Origin: Cohnella sp. WQ 127256 | GTDB lineage: Bacteria; Bacillota; Bacilli; Paenibacillales; Paenibacillaceae | NCBI RefSeq assembly: GCF_024519285.1 | Contig: NZ_JAMZCY010000011.1 | Span: forward strand, 1 to 64,000 | DNA length: 64,000 bases | Direction of reading: 5' to 3' | Shown: in pieces, positions 25,928 to 34,500 of the stretch | Layout of the letters: each line of letters opens with the position of its first letter | Position numbering within the stretch: the first letter of the stretch is position 1 | Notes under the pieces: generated by a model | The model's input: the letters and a program-made list of their open reading frames with translations, nothing else | What the model was told of the DNA's origin: nothing | Databases searched by the model: none | Program-made: the position numbers and the translations under genes

Positions 25928-27120
25928 ATGACCACCTCCTGATGGGTGTGCCCGCTGTGGAAACGATCATATCGTAAAGGCTCAATTGGGATACACGTTG
26001 ACGCACCGCTCAGCATTTCACTGATCACTTTGCCCGTGACGGCAGCAAGACTAATCCCATCACCTTCATGACCCGCGGCGACATACAGCCCAGGAATTTC
26101 GTCAATCTGCGAAACAATTGGCAAATGATCTGGTGTCCAAGGCCGCAAGCCGGCATACGAGCGTAGCATTGGAATGTGCTCAATGACTGGGAAGAAGCGA
26201 ATCGCACGTTCAGCGATCAACCGGATAACGTGCTGATCGACGCGTGCATCCATGCCGACGAATTGGCGACTAGACCCGATAAGAAAGTTTTGTGAAGCCG
26301 TTGGTTCAAAGACGAGCGCAATACCGTATTTCTCAAACTCTGGATCTACTTTTCTTTGGCCTCCGAACTTACTAATTAAATATCCGAATTCCATCACTTT
26401 CCGCTTCCCGATATTGTTCGTCCGCGATGCAACGAGAATATGTCCTTTGCGCGGCTCGATCGGAATGTCTATGCCAACCATTTGCCCGATTACCTTAGAC
26501 CATACGCCCGCTGCATTAATGACGATGTTCGTCTTAATCGTGCCGTTCGAGGTTTCCACGCCCCGTATTTTCCGTTGCTCATCCAGCAAGATTGCCGTGA
26601 CCGGAGTATTCGTCAGAATACGCGCACCCAACCGGCGCGCCGTAGCTGCAAGGGAATAAGTAAGCAATACAGGATTTACTGTAGAATCTGTGGCGCATTC
26701 CAAGCCACCAAGCAAATCATCAGCCATGTAAGGCCATTCATCGCGAAGCTCTTGGCGATCAAGCATACGGAAGGGAAGACCTGCTTCCTTCTGACGGTTA
26801 ACCCACCGCTCCGCCGCAATCATCTCTTCGTCGCTCTCGCAAACAAGGATGCTACCCGGTGCACGGTACTCGAATTCCTCGTCCAGCTCATGCACCATTT
26901 CGGCGATTAGATCTTGTGATTTCAAAGACATTTGACTATCGAAGCCGGGATCCTTATCAATTGCCAGGATGTTGCCATCGCATTTCGACGATGTTCCTCC
27001 AGCGACCTCACCCCGCTCTACAACAACAACGTCCATCCCAAGCTTTGCCGTGTAATAGGCGATAGCCATACCGATAATGCCTCCGCCAATAATGACAACC
27101 TCAGCCGTATCAGACTTCAT
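25924..27120 (-). CDS. D-amino-acid-oxidase-family FAD subunit, D-hydroxyproline dehydrogenase beta type
   Basis: 398 residues of the DAO/glycine-oxidase family. An N-terminal FAD motif reads VVIIGGGIIGMAIAYYTAKLG, and the C-terminal segment is GLYVAAGHEGDGISLAAVTG. In heteromeric D-hydroxyproline dehydrogenases and opine oxidases this is the catalytic beta subunit that oxidises the imino acid. Its alpha, gamma and BFD partners lie 4.5-7.5 kb downstream in the same operon. It overlaps the epimerase gene by 4 nt. It could alternatively act as a single-chain D-hydroxyproline dehydrogenase, in which case the downstream FAD/FeS genes serve another substrate. Confidence 0.86.
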   Translation of the reverse strand: MKSDTAEVVIIGGGIIGMAIAYYTAKLGMDVVVVERGEVAGGTSSKCDGNILAIDKDPGFDSQMSLKSQDLIAEMVHELDEEFEYRAPGSILVCESDEEMIAAERWVNRQKEAGLPFRMLDRQELRDEWPYMADDLLGGLECATDSTVNPVLLTYSLAATARRLGARILTNTPVTAILLDEQRKIRGVETSNGTIKTNIVINAAGVWSKVIGQMVGIDIPIEPRKGHILVASRTNNIGKRKVMEFGYLISKFGGQRKVDPEFEKYGIALVFEPTASQNFLIGSSRQFVGMDARVDQHVIRLIAERAIRFFPVIEHIPMLRSYAGLRPWTPDHLPIVSQIDEIPGLYVAAGHEGDGISLAAVTGKVISEMLSGASTCIPIEPLRYDRFHSGHTHQEVVI

Positions 27121-27142
27121 CGTTTAACCCACTTCTTTCCCA

Positions 27143-28213
27143 TTACAGAACGATAAGTTCTTTGTTCGACTTCGTTAGTACTTCGATGCCTGTCTCGGTT
27201 ACGACGATGTCATCTTCGATCCGCACGCCTCCGAAGCCTGGAATATATATGCCTGGCTCAACTGTGATCACCATGCCCGGTTGTAGAATATCATTGCTTT
27301 GCTGCGAGAACCTCATAGCCTCATGAATTTCAAGCCCAAACGCATGTCCCAGACCATGTCCGAAATTTTCCCCATAGCCATAGCCCGCGATAATATCTCT
27401 AGCAAGAGAATCTCCCGCTTTGCCTGTCATCCCTGGCTTCAACCCAGATAGTGTTGTACGATTGGCTTCCAGTACGATTCTGTAAAGCTCCTTATGCTTA
27501 TCCGTCGGCGTACCGATGAACACCGTGCGGGTTAAATCGGAGCAATACCCTTCGTAGCTCGCACCAAAGTCAAGCGTTACGAATTCATTAACCGCTAGCA
27601 GCTTGTCACTTGCTAGTCCGTGAGGCAATGCCGAGCGTTCACCCGATGCTACGATCGTTGCATAAGCTGAGCTAGGTGCTCCATTTTTACGCATTATATA
27701 TTCAAGCTCTGCTGAAACATCTCGCTCGGAAATACCCGGCTTCATGATGCCTAGAATGTGCTCGAATGCTAATTCCGTTATTTCGACCGCTTTGCGGATA
27801 AAGCCTAATTCCTTCTCATCCTTAATTCCGCGCAGTGCTTCAACTATATTCTCAGTTGGGACGAGCTCGATACCGGGAAACTGTTCTTGGTAAGCCGCAT
27901 GCGCTGCAAATGTGACATAGTTCTTCTCGAAGCCAAGCTTCTTCACGCCAAGGGATTGTATCGCTTCGAAGATCGATTCCGTAGGCTTAATCGCATGTAG
28001 AACAATTTCATACGCCTTTGCTTGCTCGGCAGCTTGACTGGTGTAGCGAAAATCGGTGAATAGCAATGCTTTTTCCTTCGTAATAAGGACATATCCAGAC
28101 GTTCCTGTGAACCCTGTTAAATACCTACGGTTAAAAGCACTAGTAATAAATAATGCATCCAATCCACACTCATGAAGTTGCTCCCGCACGCGGTTAAGAC
28201 GTAAAGTTTCCAT
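27143..28213 (-). CDS. M24 Xaa-Pro peptidase, copy 2
   Basis: 356 residues from the chosen ATG. Creatinase-like N-domain, then the M24 catalytic domain with ligands in VTLDFGASYEGYCSDLTRT, FGHGLGHAFG, TVEPGIYIPG and RIEDDIV. The upstream in-frame start at 28294 was rejected because 27 residues would overlap the promoter and the site GAGGAAGG lies before 28213. It is the first gene of the hydroxyproline operon, so release of (hydroxy)proline from peptides and its catabolism are under one promoter. Similar in length to the M24 gene at 12330-13415 but clearly diverged from it. Confidence 0.93.
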   Translation of the reverse strand: METLRLNRVREQLHECGLDALFITSAFNRRYLTGFTGTSGYVLITKEKALLFTDFRYTSQAAEQAKAYEIVLHAIKPTESIFEAIQSLGVKKLGFEKNYVTFAAHAAYQEQFPGIELVPTENIVEALRGIKDEKELGFIRKAVEITELAFEHILGIMKPGISERDVSAELEYIMRKNGAPSSAYATIVASGERSALPHGLASDKLLAVNEFVTLDFGASYEGYCSDLTRTVFIGTPTDKHKELYRIVLEANRTTLSGLKPGMTGKAGDSLARDIIAGYGYGENFGHGLGHAFGLEIHEAMRFSQQSNDILQPGMVITVEPGIYIPGFGGVRIEDDIVVTETGIEVLTKSNKELIVL

Positions 28214-28299
28214 CGAAATCAGCCTTCCTCTCTTAAGTTGAACTCGCCTGAACTCTACTGACTTTACTGTTATATGTTTCCTTTTAGTAAACATGTTTT

Positions 28300-28328
28300 A
28301 TTTTAATTCAACTATGTTGAATTGTCAA
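28300..28328 (-). promoter_or_regulatory. Promoter of the hydroxyproline catabolic operon
   Basis: On the minus strand: consensus -35 TTGACA (28323-28328), 17-bp spacer, -10 TAAAAT (28300-28305). It begins about 10 nt after the stop codon of GH127 copy 3 and lies ~87 nt upstream of the M24 gene start. It can therefore drive 28213 and everything downstream independently of the GH127 gene. The spacer is filled by a perfect palindrome, so a bound repressor would block RNA polymerase. Confidence 0.8.
28305..28323. promoter_or_regulatory. 19-bp perfect palindrome between -35 and -10, copy 2
   Basis: AATTCAACTATGTTGAATT: 8-bp perfect arms around a 3-bp centre, occupying the spacer of the hydroxyproline operon promoter. 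The position is diagnostic of a repressor operator. A 16/19 match lies upstream of the other arabinofuranosidase operon (10604-10622), and an exact 8-nt half-site AATTCAAC occurs upstream of the SLH protein gene (36440-36447). Confidence 0.75.
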
Positions 28329-28336
28329 TTCATGGT

Positions 28337-30292
28337 TTAACCGCGATCCTCATGCAACCAGACTAGCATTTCACCAGGCTCCCGGTTCGCCCAAGCATAG
28401 TATGGGATTGCCTTTACTTGAACCGGAGTGCTCGAATAAGGAACGGTTGAGTATAAGCTATCTTCATCGTATGAAGCTTTATCCGTGCGCCATGCGTTAC
28501 CCCTCAGAAAAACGATTCCATCAAGTAGCCCATCTTCATGGTGCACCACGAATTCACCAGAACCGGATACGCGAATATCACGTAGGTTATCGCCGTTATC
28601 CGTTTCTTCCAAGCAAAAGACGATCGGGCCCCGCTGCAAGGCCAGCTTACCGATATTCTCACGCACCTTCGGATTAGACCGCACCTTCTCCACCGTCATC
28701 GGCAATACGAGCTCGATCCGGTCGCCACTCGCCCATACGCGTTTTAACTTTGCGTAGCCTTTGGAAGTGATTGAAGTTAATTCAACAGCTTCGCCGTTGA
28801 CCTTCAGAGATGCCTCCTTGCACCATCCCGGTAAACGAAGAGCTAGCGTAAATTCGGCCGATTGTTCTTGTTCCATAGCAACCGTAAATGAAATATTGCC
28901 ATCCCATGGGTAATTGGATTGCTGGGTCAATTGCACTTGATGACCATCGATTGTTTGATGAGCTTGACCCCCGATGTACAAATGAACGAACCATTCTCGG
29001 TCATTCTCGTTATAGGAATAAATGTATTGCCCGAGAGATGCAATTAAGCGGGCAATGTTCGGAGGACAGCACGCGCAGCCGAACCACGCTTGTCTCGTTC
29101 TAGCTACTGAGCGCAAATCATCACGAATGTCGCAGGCGGCTGGCCAAACCTCAAGCGGGTTGACGTAAAAGTAGCCTTTGCCATCCAACGATATGCCGCT
29201 CAATATTCCGTTATACAGCACACGCTCCATTACATCCGCGTATTCTCGATCCGCTTCGATTTGTAGCAAACGACTTGCCAAGAACATAAGGCTGATCGAA
29301 GCACACGTTTCCGTATAAGCCCTGTCATTCGGCAAATCGTAATCTATCGTGAACGATTCCCAGTTTTCGTTGGAACCGACACCACCGGTAATGTACATTC
29401 TCTTGCGAGTCACATTTCTCCATAGCTCTTTGCAAACCTCCAGCAGCTCGCGATCGTTATATTCCACAGCGAGATCAACCGCACCACTGAACAAATACAA
29501 CGCACGAACAGCATGACCTTCAGCTGTCTTCTGCTCTCGCACTGGCAAATGCGCTTGGAAATAGTCGGCCTTCCTTCTCGCTACTCGATGTTCTGTCCGT
29601 TGGGATTCTTCAATATCAAAGAAGTACGGCTCTTGACCACGTTCCTCCACAAAAAAACGACTCAGCTCCAAGTAAAGGGTATTGCCAGTGACACGGTACA
29701 GCCTGACGAGCGCAAGCTCAATTTCCGGATGCCCATCATAACCGCGGATCTGCCCGGGCTCCTTGCCAAATACGTCAACCATATGGTCGGCGTAACGACT
29801 CATGATGTCGACCATTTTCCGTTTGCCAGTCGCCTCATAATAGGCGACAGCCGCTTCAATCAGATGTCCTGCACAATAGAGCTCATGGTCGTCGCGCAGA
29901 TTTGTCCACTTTTTCCCAGGCTTTGCTACTGTGAAATAGGTGTTCAAATAGCCATCGGATTGCTGCGCACGCTCCAGCAAATCGATCACGCCGTCCGCAA
30001 TTGCTTCAAGCTTCTCGTCACGCTTACCGGACAAAGCGTAGCCAACGGCCTCTAGCCATTTCGCCAAGTCGCTATCTTGAAATACCATCCCGTAATAATC
30101 CGCTTTCAGTTCACCGGAAGCGATCCGGAAATTCTCTATGGTGTGGCTCGGCTCTGCGCCAGGGATCGTATCGTTTAATGCTTCCCATTGGTAGGGAATG
30201 ACCGTTTCGCGGACGAGCTGTTGTCGCTTAGCCCAGAAGGAATCCTCTATCGTTACATTATTAATTGGAACCGCATTCATATGCTTGATCAT
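28337..30292 (-). CDS. GH127 beta-L-arabinofuranosidase (copy 3)
   Basis: 651 residues; same family and catalytic residues as the copies at 8626 and 17581: ETC near residue 327 in YTETCASIS and CACCPPNIARLI near residue 408. No signal peptide. Ribosome site GGAGGAAGGGACA before the ATG at 30292. Divergent from an AraC regulator at 30453, which is the likely activator. The next gene downstream has its own promoter, so this copy may be monocistronic or read through. Three copies with the same fold may split the work by linkage position or chain length on Hyp-arabinosides. Confidence 0.93.
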   Translation of the reverse strand: MIKHMNAVPINNVTIEDSFWAKRQQLVRETVIPYQWEALNDTIPGAEPSHTIENFRIASGELKADYYGMVFQDSDLAKWLEAVGYALSGKRDEKLEAIADGVIDLLERAQQSDGYLNTYFTVAKPGKKWTNLRDDHELYCAGHLIEAAVAYYEATGKRKMVDIMSRYADHMVDVFGKEPGQIRGYDGHPEIELALVRLYRVTGNTLYLELSRFFVEERGQEPYFFDIEESQRTEHRVARRKADYFQAHLPVREQKTAEGHAVRALYLFSGAVDLAVEYNDRELLEVCKELWRNVTRKRMYITGGVGSNENWESFTIDYDLPNDRAYTETCASISLMFLASRLLQIEADREYADVMERVLYNGILSGISLDGKGYFYVNPLEVWPAACDIRDDLRSVARTRQAWFGCACCPPNIARLIASLGQYIYSYNENDREWFVHLYIGGQAHQTIDGHQVQLTQQSNYPWDGNISFTVAMEQEQSAEFTLALRLPGWCKEASLKVNGEAVELTSITSKGYAKLKRVWASGDRIELVLPMTVEKVRSNPKVRENIGKLALQRGPIVFCLEETDNGDNLRDIRVSGSGEFVVHHEDGLLDGIVFLRGNAWRTDKASYDEDSLYSTVPYSSTPVQVKAIPYYAWANREPGEMLVWLHEDRG

Positions 30293-30361
30293 TGTCCCTT
30301 CCTCCTCAAGTCATCTCTTAGATTGTCTCTTATAATATCATCGGTTCATTGGCGTTGTCGG

Positions 30362-30389
30362 TAGTCCAAATACAACATTAGGTGGACTA
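30362..30389. promoter_or_regulatory. Inverted repeat in the GH127/AraC divergent region
   Basis: TAGTCCA (30362-30368) and TGGACTA (30383-30389) form a 7-bp inverted repeat with a 14-bp gap. The right half, extended to GGTGGACTA, recurs exactly at 36458-36466 upstream of the SLH protein gene. A binding site for the AraC regulator encoded next door is plausible but unproven. Confidence 0.45.
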
Positions 30390-30452
30390 AACTGACTTTT
30401 GAGATTACAGTAGACGATAGCGATGGATAATAGAGGTTGGGAGAGATCTCGC

Positions 30453-31346
30453 ATGCAATTGTTGAAAACAAACGTAACCTTGCCCCTTGAATTTCTATCC
30501 GCAGGACAATTCGTAACAGATGTACCCTGGACGCATTCCCATAGAACGATCGATAGCTTCGAGCTGATTATCGGTGTGAAGGGAACGTTGTACATGCAGC
30601 AGGAGGATGAGAAATTCGAGGTTGGTCCGGGTGATGTTCTTCTCCTCCTCCCAAACCGCACTCATCAGGGATATGCCGCAAGCAGCAAGAACAGCTCGTT
30701 TTATTGGCTCCACTTTCTTTGTCAGGATCCTTACCTTATTGCTGACGATCAAGAAATCCGTGAAGAAATGTACATGCTGAATTCCAATCCAGAATCACAC
30801 CGCATTAACACGGTTATCTATATCCCCTTATTCTCCACGCCATCTGGAATTGAACGATTAAGTATTTTGTTCCATCAGCTGCTTCATATCGCGAATTCCG
30901 ATTATTCTAGCCGATTAGCTGCAGGATATATGACCACTTCACTTCTGCTAGAGCTATCGCAACAAACGATAGCCGGTCTTCGCACGACATTAGAGCAGAC
31001 GCCATCTGACAACAACTTGGTGAACATCCTGGAGTGGGTACGCATCCATGCTACTGAACCGATTAGTGTATCGGCACTTGCAGATAAGTTCAGCTACAAC
31101 AAAGATTATTTATCGAGGTTTTTCAGGAAAAAGACAGGGATGAATTTGCAGGAGTACATCCATGCCTTAAAGCTAGCTAAAGCGAAGGATATGCTCGTGC
31201 AAACTCGGCTAAGTGTTAAAGAAATTGCCTATGCGGTAGGCATCGCGGATGAGAAGTACTTTATGCGCTTATTTAAAAAGTGCGAAAAAATAACGCCTAC
31301 GGAATTCCGCAAGGCGTATTATATGACGCATATGAACAAGCAGTAG
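30453..31346 (+). CDS. AraC-family regulator with N-terminal cupin domain
   Basis: Sugar-binding cupin (ELIIGVKGTLYMQQEDEKFEVGPGDVLLLLPNRTHQG) followed by two C-terminal HTH motifs (VSALADKFSYNKDYLSRFFRKKTGMNLQEYI and SVKEIAYAVGIADEKYFMRLFKKCEKITPTEFR). About 297 residues from the ATG at 30453, chosen for GGGAGA at good spacing; an ATG at 30423 lacks a site. Divergent from GH127 copy 3, which it likely controls. Confidence 0.9.
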   Translation: MQLLKTNVTLPLEFLSAGQFVTDVPWTHSHRTIDSFELIIGVKGTLYMQQEDEKFEVGPGDVLLLLPNRTHQGYAASSKNSSFYWLHFLCQDPYLIADDQEIREEMYMLNSNPESHRINTVIYIPLFSTPSGIERLSILFHQLLHIANSDYSSRLAAGYMTTSLLLELSQQTIAGLRTTLEQTPSDNNLVNILEWVRIHATEPISVSALADKFSYNKDYLSRFFRKKTGMNLQEYIHALKLAKAKDMLVQTRLSVKEIAYAVGIADEKYFMRLFKKCEKITPTEFRKAYYMTHMNKQ

Positions 31347-31377
31347 GAAGCAAAAAGAGCACAAGAAATCATTAAAA

Positions 31378-31414
31378 AACACAGAAACCCTTATTAACTA
31401 AGGATTTCTGTGTT
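31378..31414. terminator. Terminator between the AraC and SLH protein genes
   Basis: 10-bp arms AACACAGAAA (31378-31387) and TTTCTGTGTT (31405-31414), extended inward by CCTTA/TAAGG. It lies between convergent genes and is A-rich on the left and AT-rich on the right, so it can act in both directions. Confidence 0.75.
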
Positions 31415-31500
31415 ATTGAATTATGTGTTATCGGAGGGAGTTGAGTTCTCATGACCACCTCTGATTAGAACTTCTGTTATAGTGCCTCTCCCAAATCAAT

Positions 31501-34500
31501 TCACTTCAGACTTGTGAGTAAGTTATAGATCGCTTGCGCAGTTTCCGCTCTGATCGCATCAGACTGTGGTGCAAATACGGTGGCCGACTGTCCTTTCATC
31601 AATCCAAGATCGATTGCTGAGTTCACTCCGGCTTTTGCCCAAGTCGATACTTGCTCCTGATCGTTCAGATCAGCCAGGTTATCCCCCGTTGGAGACTTCA
31701 CTCCATTGACGTATTCATAAGCTCGAACAAGTAGGATAGCCATTTGCTCTCGGGTGATCTGTTCATTCGGTTCGAATAGGGTATCCGACATCCCCGTAAT
31801 CAGCCCAGCTTCGAAAGCAGCAGTAATATCCAGCGCATACCAAGCGGATGCATTTACATCTGTAAATTGTGTGCTCGTTTTAGTCGCCTTCAATCCAAGT
31901 GCCTTCACCAGCATCGATACAAATTCCACACGTGTCGTTTTTCCGTTCGGATTAAACTCCGTTGCTGATACTCCCGAGACGATATGCTTTGCAGCCAGCA
32001 CCTTCAGTGTGTGGTTCACCCAATGCGTGGCAGGTACATCCGCAAATGCCTTGTTGAGTTCCAGCACTGCGTATTTACTGAAGTGTGGTACATGGGTAGT
32101 AATCGTTTGTTTATCGGGATTGACCTTACCCCCAACATACTGCCAAGCTTTCGATGCTTCATCATAGACGTAGATGCCGATCAGATCTTTATCCGTACGG
32201 GTGCCGTCGTAAGGTAACACGACTAGAACAGGTTCAGAGAATGTGCTTAATTTCGTCTCCTTACCGTCCTTATCTACAAGTACCAAATCAAGATTGTAGC
32301 TCTGACCACTTAGCTTAAGGTTCGAGCCGTCCAGCCCCGTTACTCCGTTCGTACCCGCTACGATCCTTACAACAATTTTCGAATCCCCTGCATTTCCTTG
32401 CACTTTACCTGCCAATTCCTGAAGAACCTTCGATGGGATAAGGATCGATATGCCCGCGGATGTCACTTGCACAGAACTGCTCACTTTTTGTGCAAGATCA
32501 ACCGGAATGACCGCTTCCGTCTTCCCTTTGTCTAAGGCCACTACTGCTGTGCCGCCTTGAATCTTATTCAGTTCAGCGGCTGTAACTGATTGTTGATTTG
32601 CATCGATCGACTTATTTGGTGTCGGTGGTGAATAGCCTCCACCCCCACCACAGCCCGAAGTACAGCCACTACTTACCTGTCCACTGATGGTAATTGTCGC
32701 TTCACTCGTAATACCAGAACCGTCATTGGCTGTCGCGACAACCTTGACGCTTCCATTCTTCGCAGCAGTTAACAGTCCATTAATTTTGATCGTTGCCAAG
32801 TCCGTCATAGTTCCCTCTACATTATAAACTGACCATGTTATCTCTTTATTACTGGCATTCTCAGGTAGTACTGCCGCTGACATTTGTAGCGTACCACCCT
32901 TGCTTGTAATCACATTCGCGCCATTCGCTCCGGTAACAGAGATGCCAGTCACTAGTATAGGATCAGGAATAATATCTTCTTGACCGCTAATCGTGATCAT
33001 AGCACTTCCCTTCACGCCAGAGCCGTCTGAAGCTGTAGCTACGACCTTCACCGTTCCGTTATTAACTGAGGTTAGTAGACCTGCTTGTGTTATGGACGCC
33101 TTATCCGTCACAGTATCATCTGTATTGAGAACCGACCAAGTTACCGAAGGATCATCTGCATATTCCGGTAGCACCACTGCATTCATTTGCAGCGTGCCGC
33201 CTTTGCTTGTAATCACGCTCGCACCTTCGTCTCCAGTAACCGTAATGCTTGTCACGAGATCCTCTTGACCGCTAATCTCGATCATAGCACTTCCGGTCAC
33301 GAGAGAGCCGTCCTCCGCCATGGCTACGACTTTCACTGTTCCATTATCGAGTGAGGCAAGCATACCGGTTTGAGTAATGAATGCCTTATCAGTCACAGTA
33401 TCATCCGTGTTGTAAACCGCCCAGGTTACCGAAGGATCATCCGCGTACGCCGGTAACACCAATGCATTCATTTGCAATGTGTCGCCTTTGCTCGTAATTG
33501 TACTAGCACCGTCCGCCCCGGTGACAGAGATGCTATTCACGGCTACAGGCTGGGTACCATCTCTGTACACATAGATTTCATGTACAGACCACCAGCCACT
33601 ATTCGTACCCGTTTGCACGATTTTGATGTAACGAGCTGATTGTTCCGCTACGTCTGAGAGAATAACCGGGCCAGTGGCGGCCCTATTGACGATAGCGTCA
33701 CCCCAATTGAGCCCATCATCCGAGACGTAGATTTCAAAGCTCCTTGAATAGTCGTTATTACTGCCTGTTGAATCAATTAGAATCTTGTTAAAGATTTGCT
33801 CGCTCTTCATATCAATCGTGATCGATTGACCCGGTACCATCGATTTACCTGCAGACCAACGAGTAGATAGACTTCCATCAAACAAGTTTGCAGGATTGTC
33901 GTTTACTGGGTCAGTAGTCGCCGTCCAACCATTCCGGTTCAACAGCTTTTCCGTGTCCGTAAACAAACTGAATTCGCTAACCTTCCACCAGCTGCTAGAT
34001 GATTCTGTCAGTTGCACTTTGATGAATTGGCCAGTTACCATCCCCAAATCTGCAATGATTTCTGTTCCGCTCCCCGTCCCACTAGCTACTGGAGCTCCCC
34101 AGGTGGTACCGTCATCCGACACATAGATCTCATAACCACGAGCATAATCATTTCCGGGCGAATGAATTACAATTCTTCCAATGCTCTGCGCAGCCTTCAA
34201 ATCCACAACAAAATTCATGCCCGGCACCATAAGCGAATCAGATGACCATTGTGTGGTTGAGTTGCCGTCAATCATATTCGCTGCATTTCCATTATTAACG
34301 CCGCTATTGTGTGAAGCAACCGCTGTCCAGCCGAAGTTGCTAAGCGCCGTCCATAGCTTCAGCGTCGTTGCACTTACGGTCTCACTATTTGCAGATTGAT
34401 TGCCTGCAGAATCCTTCGCAGTAATGAAATAAGTATAGCTTTTCTCCGCATTGAGACCTGCGTCGCTATAAGTATTGAAGCCCGTAGAAGCAACCTTCTT

